From Candidatus Pyrohabitans jungbluthii (GTDB taxonomy: Archaea; Hydrothermarchaeota; Hydrothermarchaeia; Hydrothermarchaeales; BMS3B), in contig MTMD02000014.1 of assembly GCA_002010065.2 (NCBI GenBank), positions 1 to 64,000 of the forward strand: DNA of 64,000 nucleotides, written 5' to 3'. How positions within the stretch are numbered: position 1 is the stretch's first letter; every line of letters starts with the position of its first letter. Below, one piece after another: positions 15,645-26,574 of the stretch. A program made the translations under genes and the position numbers. The notes beneath the pieces were generated by a model. That model saw only the letters and a program-made list of their open reading frames with translations. It ran no database searches and was not told the origin of the DNA.

Positions 15645-16412
15645 CTAACCTTGTTCAAACCAGCTAAAAAGCTCAGGGTGGGCATCTTCAAGCACTGGAA
15701 AGCTGCTCCTCACCCTGGCGACTTCCTCTATGCTGAACTCCACCTCGAGCAAAGTTTCGTCGCTACCCGCCCTGGCGAGAACCTCGCCCCACGGTGATAT
15801 AACGGCGCTTCCGCCCGCGTAGGAGTTGTGCTCGTCCTTACCCACGCGGTTGCATGCAAGCATAAAGCATTGATTCTCTATCGCTCTGGCTCTAACAAGG
15901 ACATCGAAGTGCTCTTGGCGCGGTGCTGGAAATTCGGCGCTCAGGAGAAACACCTCACTTCCAAGCAAAGTCAAACGCCGGAAAAGCTCAGGGAAGCGCA
16001 CGTCGTAGCACGTTGCTAGGCCAAAGGTTGTGTCTCTCGCTCTCGCTACCACCGCCTTCTCACCTGAGGTGAAGTAGCGCTTCTCCTCGCCAAAGAGGTG
16101 GAGCTTGCGGTATGTGGCGATTACTCCGCTTCCGCTCAAAAGAACAAAGGTGTTGTAAAGCTTACCGCCATCGTTTTCCAGAAGCGTTCCGGCGATAAGC
16201 CTCTTGCCTGCGAGTTCGCAAAGCTTATGCACTGTTTCGCCGTTCAGCGGTTCAGCGAGCTTTTTGAGCCTGGGAAAGTCAAAGCCGGTGGTGAAAAGCT
16301 CCGGGAAGAGCACCAGCTCTGCTCTTGTGCGGGAGAGTGCCTCCTCCACCTTGGTGAGGTTTGCCTCCTTATCGCCCAGGGCTATATCCAGCTGTGCAAC
16401 TGCAATGCGCAT
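15645..16412 (-). CDS. Carbon-nitrogen hydrolase (nitrilase superfamily, omega-amidase-like)
   Basis: 255 residues with the Glu-Lys-Cys catalytic triad of the nitrilase superfamily: LVLFPELFTTGF (Glu38), YRKLHLF (Lys) and GLATCYDVRFPE (Cys). The RFPE motif after the Cys and the length fit the small amidase group that includes omega-amidase and deaminated-glutathione amidase. It would be cytoplasmic. It follows ftr by one base on the same strand and is probably cotranscribed, though no biochemical link to methanopterin chemistry is evident. The exact amide substrate is unknown. Confidence 0.85.
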   Translation of the reverse strand: MRIAVAQLDIALGDKEANLTKVEEALSRTRAELVLFPELFTTGFDFPRLKKLAEPLNGETVHKLCELAGKRLIAGTLLENDGGKLYNTFVLLSGSGVIATYRKLHLFGEEKRYFTSGEKAVVARARDTTFGLATCYDVRFPELFRRLTLLGSEVFLLSAEFPAPRQEHFDVLVRARAIENQCFMLACNRVGKDEHNSYAGGSAVISPWGEVLARAGSDETLLEVEFSIEEVARVRSSFPVLEDAHPELFSWFEQG

Positions 16413-16413
16413 C

Positions 16414-17298
16414 TCAGAAAAGCTCTCTCAGGTAAATCTTGTGCTTTCCAAGATTGCCGCCATAGTTGCCAGCTGTAATTCTGCGCACGCCTTCCACCTG
16501 CGTAGCTGCCTCTATACCTAAGCGCATCGCCTCAGCCACGGCGTCGACGCTAACTCCGTCGATTACCACCTCAATCACAGCATTCACGCTGGCATCTAAG
16601 GCTGAGTCTTCAACCTTATCCTTGAGCGTGGGGCAAAAGCGCTCATTGGTAGTGGCGTGCATAAATTTATACTTCTTGGAGCCCACCTTTGAGCCGCTGG
16701 CTACGACGCCACCCGGGAATGGAGTTATAGTTCCCTCCTGCTCTGCAATTGCCTCCACGGCACGTTCAGCCGCGGCTAAGGCGCTCTCTGCACTTGAGGC
16801 GAGGATTATGAAGTTTCCGCCGGCGACGCCCTTGGCGATGGTCAAATTCCTCTCTATCATAAACTCCCCCATCATTATGGGCACCGCCACCATCTCCCTC
16901 TCAAAGGCGCTTCGAACCTCCTCGTAGCCGTCGCCGAAGTATTTGAGCTTGTAGCCCACGTCCACAGGCTCGCCCTCGCCCAGGCTGAACACCCTCGTTG
17001 TGGGAGCGGTAAGCACACACTGCCCTATGCGTTTAATCAGCTCCATGGGTAACTTCTTTTTTGGTGCGAATACCTGCACTGCGCAGCCAGGACGGGAGTC
17101 GGGTGTCTCGCTGGGCGAAAGAATGCGCTCTATCCCCGCCTCTGCGGTGCACGCTATAAGTGAGGTTCCAAACCCGGTAGCCTCAGTAGCGGCGATGTGC
17201 GCCCACTTCTCGTTCACGGCGGTTATTATAAACCTGGAATACCAGCTGTCAAATGCCTCCGCGAAGGTATCCTCCACCTCAACGCCGTTAACCTTCAT
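16414..17298 (-). CDS. ftr: Formylmethanofuran:tetrahydromethanopterin formyltransferase
   Basis: 294 residues, nearly the usual length (about 297). It moves the formyl group between methanofuran and tetrahydromethanopterin in the C1 pathway (methanogenesis, its reversal, or the methyl branch of the archaeal Wood-Ljungdahl route). The N-terminus (MKVNGVEVEDTFAEAF), EATGFGTSLIACTAEAGIE, RIGQCVLTAPTTRVF, GVAGGNFIILA and PFPGGVVASGSKVGSKKY are family hallmarks, and the chain ends GNYGGNLGKHKIYLRELF. It is cytoplasmic. Other pathway genes are not in this window. Confidence 0.96.
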   Translation of the reverse strand: MKVNGVEVEDTFAEAFDSWYSRFIITAVNEKWAHIAATEATGFGTSLIACTAEAGIERILSPSETPDSRPGCAVQVFAPKKKLPMELIKRIGQCVLTAPTTRVFSLGEGEPVDVGYKLKYFGDGYEEVRSAFEREMVAVPIMMGEFMIERNLTIAKGVAGGNFIILASSAESALAAAERAVEAIAEQEGTITPFPGGVVASGSKVGSKKYKFMHATTNERFCPTLKDKVEDSALDASVNAVIEVVIDGVSVDAVAEAMRLGIEAATQVEGVRRITAGNYGGNLGKHKIYLRELF

Positions 17299-17423
17299 GT
17301 CCTCACCGTTTTATCATTTTTAATCATGATTTATATGGTTTGTGTTAAGGTTATGGGTATAATATTTAGGCATAATTTTGCCCGAATCCATGAAAATAAA
17401 AAAAGAAAATTTAAGCTGCGCGC

Positions 17424-18710
<1,287 letters not shown>

Positions 18711-18713
18711 CTA

Positions 18714-19502
18714 CTATAAAAGGCTATTCCTGTAGTTTTCTGTGGCGTCGATTAGGCCGTTTTCCAGGAAGTAATCCCTCAGGCTTACGACTTTTTTCAG
18801 GGAGGTCATCTTATCCAGCTCCCGCTTCGCCTCCTCAGGCGAAGCTTCGACGTAGCGCATCTTCTCTATAAAGATGTCCCTCAGCTTCGCCGCATCCCCC
18901 TCGCTCTCAAGCAGCGATGCTAGGGTCAGGTAGTGCTCTCTAATAACCCCTGCCAGTCTCAGCCCTTCTTTTCCCAGCTTGAAAAACTCGCTGTCAGCCT
19001 CGCCTTTTAAGCCAGGGCACTCATCGCTGTGGTGCCTGAAGTCTATCCTCTTCGCTGGTATGTCTATGTTGGCGTAGTAGGGGTAGAGTCGGCATGTGGC
19101 TGGCTTCACCTCATGAATAAAGCACTCCCTGCTCAGAGGGTTGAAGAAGATGCACCTGCCGGAGTCCTGGAAAGTTTTCAGGATGTAATACTCTACAAAG
19201 TAATTCTGGGAGTCGAAGCTCCTTCCCACAGAGAAGAAGAAGTCGCTGAGCAGGTGCCTGAACTCATCGGCAAACTCAGCCTCGCCTATAAGCTCGGGCA
19301 TCCCAGCAAAGGTCAGGTAGTCCCACGCAAATTCTTCAAACTTTTGCTTTTCTATACCCTCAAGGAAGCGCTGGATTGCTGAGACCTCCTGAAAAAACAG
19401 CCTTATACCTATTTTCCTGCTGCTACCAAAGCAGCATCTGCCGCACCGCTGGCATTCAAAGCCACTATCTATTGCTGTAAAGTCGAGATTTATCTCCTTC
19501 AC
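18714..19502 (-). CDS. YkgJ-family cysteine-cluster protein
   Basis: About 262 residues when started at GTG 19502, which has GGAGG just upstream; in-frame ATGs at 19574 and 19592 would add an unconserved leader. The cysteine cluster of the YkgJ/CxxCxxCC family is clear: FECQRCGRCC near the start, then CIFFNP, CFIHEVKPATCRLYPY and DECPGL. These Cys are thought to bind zinc or an Fe-S cluster. The biochemical role of the family is unknown. It is divergent from a CBS-domain gene. Confidence 0.8.
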   Translation of the reverse strand: MKEINLDFTAIDSGFECQRCGRCCFGSSRKIGIRLFFQEVSAIQRFLEGIEKQKFEEFAWDYLTFAGMPELIGEAEFADEFRHLLSDFFFSVGRSFDSQNYFVEYYILKTFQDSGRCIFFNPLSRECFIHEVKPATCRLYPYYANIDIPAKRIDFRHHSDECPGLKGEADSEFFKLGKEGLRLAGVIREHYLTLASLLESEGDAAKLRDIFIEKMRYVEASPEEAKRELDKMTSLKKVVSLRDYFLENGLIDATENYRNSLL

Positions 19503-19747
19503 ACTCTGCCTCCACAGGAGAGGGATAGAGCAGGCGAATGCTCTAACAAGAGGAGATAATATGGTATTGCGCATTTGTGCACTCGCGCACAATTTCGTCA
19601 GGTTTATATGTTATAATCTTTTTGCACATAATCAGCCTATGGGTAGCCAGCCCTTTCTTATGCTCCCATAGGCACCTCCTCTATATCCCCCTCTCTATCC
19701 CCCTAAATTATTTATTTGCGTTTTGTGGTATTTATTCCGGTGGTTTA

Positions 19748-20167
19748 ATGCAGAGGGTACTTAGGGATACCAAGGTTAGGGATGTCATGACGCGGGGTGT
19801 AATAACCGTAAAGTTCAATGAGCCGATAAAAAATGTGCTCGCAACCATGGTGGAGAATGATGTTTCAGCTGTGGTTGTGGTGGATGACCAGAACGAAGCC
19901 ATGGGGGTAATTTCCACTGTGGATGTGCTGAAAGAGCTCAAGAATAGAAGCGAAAAGGAAATTGAGGAGATGGAGGCAGAGGAGCTTATGACCCCCTTCA
20001 CAGTCTCAATAAGCCCAGAAAGCTCTCTGCAGGAGGCGGCTGAGCTGATGATAGAGAAAAGGATACACCGCCTGGTGGTGCTCCACGGCGGGCATATCGC
20101 AGGCGAGATGCCTGTGGGTATACTCTCGGCGACAGATGTGCTGAGGGTGCTCCACAAAAATTTATAA
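19748..20167 (+). CDS. CBS-domain pair protein
   Basis: 139 residues from the ATG after GGTGG. Two CBS motifs form a Bateman module: VRDVMTRGVITVKFNEPIKN...VVVVDDQNEAMGVISTVDVL and AEELMTPFTVSISPESSLQ...HRLVVLHGGH...VGILSATDVLRVL. Such stand-alone modules bind adenosine nucleotides or SAM and regulate partners. A paralog lies at 58493-58930 and shares the VMTR/IMTR, MTPYTIS and STDVLRVL features. The partner is unknown. Confidence 0.88.
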   Translation: MQRVLRDTKVRDVMTRGVITVKFNEPIKNVLATMVENDVSAVVVVDDQNEAMGVISTVDVLKELKNRSEKEIEEMEAEELMTPFTVSISPESSLQEAAELMIEKRIHRLVVLHGGHIAGEMPVGILSATDVLRVLHKNL

Positions 20168-20205
20168 AAGGTTATAAGACGGTATATTTGCGTGTTGCTT
20201 TACCC

Positions 20206-20277
20206 GGGCCGGTGGTCTAGGGGTTATGACGTCACGCTTACAACGTGAAGGTCGGCGGTTCGAATCCGCCCCGGCCC
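20206..20277 (+). tRNA. tRNA-Val(TAC)
   Basis: Acceptor GGGCCGG/CCGGCCC, D stem GTC/GAC, anticodon stem TCACG/CGTGA with loop CTTACAA (anticodon TAC) and T arm GGCGG-TTCGAAT-CCGCC, with discriminator A at 20278. The acceptor and T arm equal those of tRNA-Val(CAC) at 11115. Its 3' end is repeated 188 bases downstream. Confidence 0.95.
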
Positions 20278-20467
20278 ATCCAGGGGAGGGAATACCCCTC
20301 CCTTCGTCACGCCGGAAGCTTTGCTTCCGGGTAACTTAGGTTAACCCCACCCCGACAGGGATACAATGGTAAATGCGGTGGAAACATAGCGGTATTGAGT
20401 GCAGCGAAATACCGCAATATGTTGATGCAACTGACTGCAGTTGCGTTCTGAATCCGCCCCGGCCCAT
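20262..20467. mobile_element. 188-bp hairpin-rich insert flanked by the tRNA-Val 3' end
   Basis: The 18-base GAATCCGCCCCGGCCCAT at 20262-20279 (tRNA tail) recurs exactly at 20450-20467 with no tRNA body attached. Between the copies lie four perfect inverted repeats: 7-bp arms 20284-20290/20296-20302, 8-bp arms 20312-20319/20323-20330, 8-bp arms 20389-20396/20408-20415 and 7-bp arms 20427-20433/20438-20444. No open frame of note is present. It may be a mini-element integrated at the tRNA, or a structured RNA cotranscribed with tRNA-Val. Confidence 0.6.
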
Positions 20468-20519
20468 TGCCTGCGAAAATTAATTAAGAGGTTATCATAT
20501 ATTATTATCCTCAGAACAC

Positions 20520-20592
20520 GCGGCCGTAGTATAGCCTGGCTAGTACACGAGCCTGCCACGCTTGTAGCCCGGGTTCAAATCCCGGCGGCCGC
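20520..20592 (+). tRNA. tRNA-Gly(GCC)
   Basis: Acceptor GCGGCCG/CGGCCGC, D stem GTAT/GTAC, anticodon stem CGAGC/GCTTG with loop CTGCCAC (anticodon GCC), T arm CCGGG-TTCAAAT-CCCGG and discriminator A. There is no intron. It is convergent with the histidine kinase gene 26 bases away. Confidence 0.94.
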
Positions 20593-20618
20593 ATACTATT
20601 CAAATACTTCTACTAGTT

Positions 20619-23084
20619 CTACTTTCTCAGGGGCAGTGTGAAGTAGAAGGTGGAGCCTTTTCCGACCTCGCTTTTCACCCAGATTTTACCCCCGTGTGCT
20701 TCTATTATCTGCTTCGTGAGTGCCAGGCCTGTACCCGTGCCACCATATCGCCTGGTAGAGCTCGAATCCAGCTGCGTTAGCGGCTCAAATATCTCTTCAT
20801 ATCTATCCTCCGGTATGCCTATACCGGTATCGCTCACCCTCACCACCACGGCGTCGTCCTCTTTCTCTGTCTCAATCTTAACCTCACCCCCTTCGCGGTT
20901 GAACTTTATGGCGTTGTCTATGAGATGGGCTACAGCACGCTGGATATAACGGAAGTCTGCATACACCTCCCCGGTGTAATTAAGGTTAACCTTTATCTCA
21001 ATCTTCCTGCTGTGTGCATACTCTTCTTTCGCCTCAACTGCCGCTGAAATTATCTCCTCTATTTTTGCATTTTCAAATTTCAGGTGAAAATCTCCCCCAT
21101 GGATATTCGCAAATGTGATGAAGTCGCCAACAATGCAATCAAGGCGGAGAAGTGCATTAAGAACAGAATTAAGCTCATACCTGCGCACATCCTCGTCCTC
21201 CTCTTCAAGGGCGAGTTCCACAAAGCCCTTGGCAATGGTTATAGGCGTGCGAAGCTCGTGGCTCACGTTGGCTATAATGTTGTTTTTGAGCTCGTTAATG
21301 CTTTTCAGCTCCTCGTAGGCTTGCTTTAGTTCGTCATGAGCCCTCTCAAGCTTCTGGTAGAGTTCAGCCCTTTCCACGGTGCTTCCAATCTGCCTAGCAA
21401 ACCTCATAAGGCGCTCGGCATCCTGCAACGTTAGCTCGCGCCGGGCGCCAATCCAGACAACTCCGATAACCGCCTCTCCACTCTCCAGAGGCACTGCCAG
21501 TACCTTTTTAATACCAGAAAGCGTAGCTATGCGCGCAATCAGCTTCTCCAGTTCACCCCCGCTTTTGTGCTCCCTTACAAGCCTCTCAACATCTGCGGTT
21601 ATTATGTATCTCCTCCTGGCGACTATGTCCTCGAAGAGACCACCTTTAGTTATGGGGAGCCTGTACCCCACTGGCGAGTGTCTCGCAAGCTTCAGTTCCT
21701 CCACAATCTCCGGAGGTGCACTGTAAGCTGCAACCTTGAGGGAGTCCTTGCTATCGCTAAGTCGGTACCCCACTGCAATATCGTAACCAAAGGTGTCCCG
21801 CAGCCTGTCAACTATCATCTGAAATATCCTCTCAGGCGTTGCCCCTGCTGCAAGCATGCCTCCTGCTTCCCTCAAAATCCTCTCTTCCTCCTCCCACTCA
21901 ACCCGCTCTGTGACATCTCGCGATATGTGCACAATGCTGACCACCTCCCCGCCCTCGTTGATAAGTGGAGAGGCAACTATTTCTACATACCGCTTCCTGC
22001 CGGAATTATCTTGGTGAGCGTGCAGAGCACTTACAGTTTTACCTGTAGAAAGAACCTCCTCAAGGGGGCAGAGTTCTCTAAGGGTGGAGCATGGCTGACC
22101 TCTGCGATAGATAACCTCATAACATTTTTTCCCAACCACCTCTTCACGTCTCAGGCCTTCTGCTTTCAGGAAATAACGGTTCACCTCTAGGATATTGAAG
22201 TCCCTGTCTATAACAAGGAGGGAATCCATCATGCTGTCTATAACTGCACGGATGTGATGCTCGCGCTCTTTAACCTCATCGAAAAGCTGTGCGTTCATAA
22301 CAGCAACCCCTATAGCCTCGCCTATTGCTGTGAGGAGCCTCAAATCATCCTCTGTAACCAGCCTTTTAGACCTGAAGGCGACAGTTATCACGCCTAGCCT
22401 TCGTAGCCCCGTCTCTATTGGAACACTCACCGCCGTGCTTAACCCCTCCTCTTTTGCAAACTCCATGAAAACACGCTCAGCATCTCCTGTGCTTGAGGGC
22501 ATGCTATTTGAGGGCAGCACTCTGATGTGTTCCAGCAGCTTCCCGCTCAGCCCGTAGTGGGCTGCGAGCTGAAGCTTATCTCCATTCCCAAGATGCACAG
22601 TCCCTGCGTCTGCCTTCATAACTCTGAGAATCTCTCTCAAGGCTGAGTTCAGGATCTCATCCAGCTTCAGCGAGGACGACGCCGCTCTGGTGGTGCTGTA
22701 TAAAGCTTCTAGCTCTTCGCTGCGTTTTCTTATCGCCTCCTCTGCGCGCCTTCGCAGCGCAATATCTCTGTAAATCTTCTCCAGATTCTGATACATCAGC
22801 GCAAATATGCCTACGGCGATAAAAGTAAGCGTATTAACCGCTCCGGACACAGGAGAGATAGCATTCCATAACTCCTCTTTCCCCAAAAAAAGAAGCATCC
22901 TCTGAACCATGTGCCCGAAGTAGCGCGACACAGCAAAAATAGCAAAAACCACTGCCTGCCCGTATAGGTAGAGCCACAGGGATTCCCCTCTTTCCCTCTG
23001 ATAGAGCCTCCGGGCATGCCTCACGGCAAGAAGGCTGAGGGGGATGATAAGAATGCTGCCCACGATGTCAAATGCCAGGTTCAT
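20619..23084 (-). CDS. Membrane hybrid-sensor histidine kinase (GAF-PAS-GAF-HisKA-HATPase)
   Basis: 821 residues from the ATG 1 base after the upstream stop. Three hydrophobic helices (about 1-100) are followed by a linker coiled coil, GAF (about 125-260, [13 protein letters not shown]), PAS (about 265-380, [18 protein letters not shown]), a second GAF (about 400-555), a coiled coil, HisKA with the phospho-His in [15 protein letters not shown] (His609) and HATPase with N, G1 and G2 boxes ([28 protein letters not shown]). It is an orphan: no response regulator is encoded nearby. The preceding gene, a small membrane protein, may be its sensing partner. Confidence 0.9.
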   Translation of the reverse strand: MNLAFDIVGSILIIPLSLLAVRHARRLYQRERGESLWLYLYGQAVVFAIFAVSRYFGHMVQRMLLFLGKEELWNAISPVSGAVNTLTFIAVGIFALMYQNLEKIYRDIALRRRAEEAIRKRSEELEALYSTTRAASSSLKLDEILNSALREILRVMKADAGTVHLGNGDKLQLAAHYGLSGKLLEHIRVLPSNSMPSSTGDAERVFMEFAKEEGLSTAVSVPIETGLRRLGVITVAFRSKRLVTEDDLRLLTAIGEAIGVAVMNAQLFDEVKEREHHIRAVIDSMMDSLLVIDRDFNILEVNRYFLKAEGLRREEVVGKKCYEVIYRRGQPCSTLRELCPLEEVLSTGKTVSALHAHQDNSGRKRYVEIVASPLINEGGEVVSIVHISRDVTERVEWEEEERILREAGGMLAAGATPERIFQMIVDRLRDTFGYDIAVGYRLSDSKDSLKVAAYSAPPEIVEELKLARHSPVGYRLPITKGGLFEDIVARRRYIITADVERLVREHKSGGELEKLIARIATLSGIKKVLAVPLESGEAVIGVVWIGARRELTLQDAERLMRFARQIGSTVERAELYQKLERAHDELKQAYEELKSINELKNNIIANVSHELRTPITIAKGFVELALEEEDEDVRRYELNSVLNALLRLDCIVGDFITFANIHGGDFHLKFENAKIEEIISAAVEAKEEYAHSRKIEIKVNLNYTGEVYADFRYIQRAVAHLIDNAIKFNREGGEVKIETEKEDDAVVVRVSDTGIGIPEDRYEEIFEPLTQLDSSSTRRYGGTGTGLALTKQIIEAHGGKIWVKSEVGKGSTFYFTLPLRK

Positions 23085-23085
23085 A

Positions 23086-23574
23086 CTAATTAGAAGCTCT
23101 GCGTTCAAGGGTATCACCCCTCGCGGCGCCCTGGGCAAGGGCTCTAACTCCCGAAAGGAAGAATAACATCCCGCTCACTGCAAGCACGTGGTCAAGGAGG
23201 CAGCCTACATAGTACACCTTTGCGGGGAGCGTCTCAATAAACTCATCTCCAGAGAGTGTCTCGCTGGTGAGATACTCCCCTGCTATGTGTGTGAAAATAG
23301 TGTCGACATTCCACAGGGCAAATATCATAGCGCTTATTCCTATGTCACGCCATCCACCTCCATAGCCAGAAGTTCTTATCCTGATAAAAAGAACAACCAT
23401 AGAAAAAAGAAAGAAGATGTGGGCAATGAGATGTGCCACCATACCTTCTGGTTGTTTATGAACCTGTACAGCGAAGGCGGATGGCAGAATGATTGAGAAT
23501 ATGATTATCTGAAAAAATACCCTGATTAAAAGCCGTCTCAGGGAGGGGAGTCCATTCCTACCAGTAAGAGCCAT
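23086..23574 (-). CDS. Small four-helix membrane protein coupled to the histidine kinase
   Basis: 162 residues from [10 protein letters not shown]; a TATA-like TTTATATAC lies about 30 bases upstream of this ATG, so longer starts are unlikely. Hydrophobic helices are at about 12-32, 48-68, 80-100 and 130-152. It ends one base before the kinase start, so the two are almost surely cotranscribed and may form a sensory unit. I know no family for it. Helices with internal Asn, Asp and His ([14 protein letters not shown]) could bind a ligand or heme. Confidence 0.7.
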   Translation of the reverse strand: MALTGRNGLPSLRRLLIRVFFQIIIFSIILPSAFAVQVHKQPEGMVAHLIAHIFFLFSMVVLFIRIRTSGYGGGWRDIGISAMIFALWNVDTIFTHIAGEYLTSETLSGDEFIETLPAKVYYVGCLLDHVLAVSGMLFFLSGVRALAQGAARGDTLERRASN

Positions 23575-23688
23575 TGAAAATTTTTGATACCTGCGAGTAT
23601 ATAAATTTTTCTGTAATATATTAAAATATATTTTAACATGTTTCATTTGGCGCACCCTTTATATACCTGTAGAATTGAGTGGAAGAGC

Positions 23689-24483
23689 ATGAAGCAGAGC
23701 ACAAAGCTCATCGTAGCACTCTTTGTTGTAGCGGTTGTTGCCGCTGGCTTTATTCCGCTTGAGAAGGAAGATATAAAAAAACCTGGGCCAAAGGAGAAGC
23801 TTGAAAAGGAGCTTCTAAAACACGGAGTGGTGCTGGAGGACTACTACACCACCACAGTGGCAGAGCTGGAGAAGGCGCTGGGTGTCAACATTTCAGTCAA
23901 GGGAAGCGAGAGGGTTGGCTTTGTGATGCTCCGCTCACCCCTCAAGGATGAGGCTTCTGTTTTTGAGCAAACCCTTGAAGCTGTTGTATCTGCCTTTCCC
24001 GAGGTGGAGGCGGTGGCGATGCTCCGCCTCGACAGTGAACCTAAGAAGCTGGTGTACGCTCCGGTAGAGGTGCGGAGCTATGCGAATATGCAGAAGCTTC
24101 CGCTGGAGATGAGCAGGCTGCTCGACAGGGATTCGAGGGCACAGCTTATAGCCAAAGCCTTGGCTGAGAATGGCGTAAATGCACAGAAGGTTTACATACT
24201 CACCCCCGAGGAGGCTGCCAACCTCAACGCAAGCCTGAGCGATACGGGCGAGGTCGCCCTTCTCGCGCTGGTAATCCCGAGAGAGGAGTTTCCGGGCAAG
24301 CTGTTCGAAGCCTTCGGCATAGCCTTTGAGGTGGATAAGGAAATAAATACTGTGGTGGCGGGCAACCTGCTCGCGAAGAAGGCGAAGGCTATCACCTTCT
24401 ACTACATTACGAGAGAGGAGTACGAGAAGAGAGAGGCTCTGAAGCTTGAGGAGCTTCCGACGATAGAGATACCGGTGGAATAG
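23689..24483 (+). CDS. Signal-anchored extracytoplasmic protein of unknown function
   Basis: 264 residues starting at MKQSTKLIVALF; a TATATACC element lies about 26 bases upstream, which fits a leaderless start. One N-terminal helix (6-24) is followed by a mixed alpha/beta soluble domain with two similar halves (LEKALGVNISVKGSERVGFV and KLFEAFGIAFEVDKEIN). No cysteines or catalytic motifs stand out. It is divergent from the sensor-kinase operon and upstream of the octaheme cytochrome, so a sensing or electron-transfer accessory role is possible but unsupported. Confidence 0.65.
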   Translation: MKQSTKLIVALFVVAVVAAGFIPLEKEDIKKPGPKEKLEKELLKHGVVLEDYYTTTVAELEKALGVNISVKGSERVGFVMLRSPLKDEASVFEQTLEAVVSAFPEVEAVAMLRLDSEPKKLVYAPVEVRSYANMQKLPLEMSRLLDRDSRAQLIAKALAENGVNAQKVYILTPEEAANLNASLSDTGEVALLALVIPREEFPGKLFEAFGIAFEVDKEINTVVAGNLLAKKAKAITFYYITREEYEKREALKLEELPTIEIPVE

Positions 24484-24745
24484 ATTGATTATTCCACCCA
24501 TCAGTGATGATAAATATAGAGACTACAAAGAGAACGAGAAAAAAAGGATTGGCCAACAGAAATGTCAGCCATATCCCCTCCACTATATCAAGTGGATATA
24601 TAGCTTCATTGCATAAAAAAATTTCGAAATAATACTATAAATTTGGGACTTACTTACATTTAACTTTCACAGTGCCAAACATAAAATTTTTATAGAGACT
24701 TTGACTAACTAATAATGATAATCGTAGTTGTGCGAGGTGTTGGTT

Positions 24746-26326
24746 ATGGGGAAGATTGCAACTTTTTTACTTGGTGTCTTGCTTTTTGCCCTAGGCAGTG
24801 TGAGTGCCTTCGACCATAGTACGGTTATAGATAAGTATGAGGGTTCGAAAACCTGCATTGGCTGCCATGAAGATGAAGTAAAGGATGTTTTCAACTCCTT
24901 CCACTACCAGTGGGCGGGTGAGATCACTGACATAGCTGGTAAAGGTAGCGTAGTACATGGAAAGAGGTATGCCTACAACGACTTCTGCGGTGCGGTCTTC
25001 TACAACGGAGAAGTTCCAATAAACTGGATAGGAAATGCAACTTTGAAAAAACCTCCTGAAGGTAAAGAAGAGTTAAAGGGGAAGGTTGTTGGTCAGGGAT
25101 GTTCAACATGTCATATAGGCCTAGGCCTTGTTCCAAGTAAGGAACCAACTCAAGAACAGCTTGAAAATATAGACTGCTTCATATGCCACGTCCCCGGTTA
25201 TGATAAAAAGAGCAGAATCCTTGTAAAGGAAGGAGATAAGTTTAAGAGGATACCAAATCCCAACCTAGACTACAAGGAGCTTGCCAAGAAGATTCAGAAA
25301 AAACCGGCTAAGGAGAACTGCCTAACATGTCATGCCTTCTCTGGAGGCGGTCCAGGATTTAAGAGACCAAATTTAGAGCCAGCTTTAATCGGCAATGTGT
25401 CTGAAAGCATAGATGTTCACATGGCTAGAGGATTGAACTGCGTGGATTGCCATCCAGTAAAGGAGCATAAATTTGGTGTAAAGGCTATGGACACATGGGT
25501 AAGGGAGCTAGAGGAGAGACCAAGCTGTGAAAACTGTCATACAGATGCTCCGCATGGAAACGATATATTGAACAAGCATACAAAAACAGTTGCCTGTCAG
25601 ACATGCCATATACCAAAGTTTGCCAAGAAGTTTAAGATAGATGTAAAGAGGGACTGGAGCGGCAAGGCTGAGTTCAACGAAAAGCTTGGTAGATGGGAGC
25701 CTGAAATTGAGCTTGGAGGCAATGTAACGCCTGTATATTCATGGTGGAACAGCAAGGATAGGGAAGCCTATCTGTATCCTGAGCCTTTAAAGCTTGAAAA
25801 CGGTAAGTTCTACTTCTTCAAACCAGTTGGTTCTATAGATGACCCAGGATCAAAGATATACCCATTCAAGTACCATGAAACAGTTGTTCCAATAGACAAG
25901 GAAAAAAACATACCAGTACCTGTTAAGGTGGGAGTTGTTTTTGCAACAGGAAACACTACCCTTGGTATAATGAAGGCAGCACAACAAAGTGGGCTTAAGT
26001 TTACAGGAGACTTTGTAACAGAAGTGAGATATATGGCTATAAATCATGGAGTGGAGCCTAAGGAAAACGCACTACAGTGCAACGATTGCCATGGCGGCAA
26101 CAGACTTGACTGGACAGCCCTAGGATATAAGGGAGATCCAATGCAGGTTGGTGGAAGATTCAAGGCTGAAGAAGTGCCAAAGGAAGTTGAAAAACCCAAA
26201 GACGTGGAAAAGCCCGAGGAAGAAGTTCCACCAGAGAAAAAGGGAATCTGTGGACCAAGCATGCTTATAGGGATTGCACTTATTCCGCTAGCGATCTATG
26301 CATCTATTAGAAGATCTCCCAAATAA
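24746..26326 (+). CDS. Octaheme cytochrome c, tetrathionate-reductase family, with CGP-type anchor
   Basis: 526 residues from MGKIATFLLG (a start 6 codons upstream is weaker). A signal peptide (1-21) precedes eight CxxCH sites: CIGCH, CSTCH, CFICH, CLTCH, CVDCH, CENCH, CQTCH, CNDCH. The N-terminus (FDHSTVIDKYEGSKTCIGCH) and VACQTCHIPKFAKK match the octaheme tetrathionate reductase (OTR) family, whose members reduce tetrathionate, nitrite or hydroxylamine in vitro; the natural substrate is uncertain. A Pro/Glu/Lys tether (470-498) leads to ICGPS (Cys about 502), a helix and RRSPK, the same CGP-CTERM ending as the HAO-like octaheme. Codon use is more AT-rich than in that gene. Confidence 0.87.
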   Translation: MGKIATFLLGVLLFALGSVSAFDHSTVIDKYEGSKTCIGCHEDEVKDVFNSFHYQWAGEITDIAGKGSVVHGKRYAYNDFCGAVFYNGEVPINWIGNATLKKPPEGKEELKGKVVGQGCSTCHIGLGLVPSKEPTQEQLENIDCFICHVPGYDKKSRILVKEGDKFKRIPNPNLDYKELAKKIQKKPAKENCLTCHAFSGGGPGFKRPNLEPALIGNVSESIDVHMARGLNCVDCHPVKEHKFGVKAMDTWVRELEERPSCENCHTDAPHGNDILNKHTKTVACQTCHIPKFAKKFKIDVKRDWSGKAEFNEKLGRWEPEIELGGNVTPVYSWWNSKDREAYLYPEPLKLENGKFYFFKPVGSIDDPGSKIYPFKYHETVVPIDKEKNIPVPVKVGVVFATGNTTLGIMKAAQQSGLKFTGDFVTEVRYMAINHGVEPKENALQCNDCHGGNRLDWTALGYKGDPMQVGGRFKAEEVPKEVEKPKDVEKPEEEVPPEKKGICGPSMLIGIALIPLAIYASIRRSPK

Positions 26327-26574
26327 TTTTTGATTTTTTAATTTCTGTTTTATTTTGATCAAAACATATATCTGAAGTTTCTATAAGCGGCGTTGAAATT
26401 CCTCACAAACATGAGTGTTGACATTCTTGAGTAATAAGGGAGTTGGGGATGTGGTAGTTCTTTAACAAGTTTCAGGAAAAACTTGAAGAAAGAAGATCCA
26501 AAAAAGTGGTGGAAGAGAGCAGCCCAACTCGCTATCTTATTCGTTATGTCATTTGAGATCCATATTGAGCAAAA

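Noticed and set aside
20441-20475. A fourth tRNA starting in the repeat after tRNA-Val
   Set aside because: Only the T-loop/T-stem/acceptor tail is present; no D or anticodon arm precedes it. It is a tail duplication, not a gene.
26327-26574. Gene between the second octaheme and the DUF531 protein
   Set aside because: Open pieces are short, lack ribosome sites and show no family resemblance; I treat it as intergenic.
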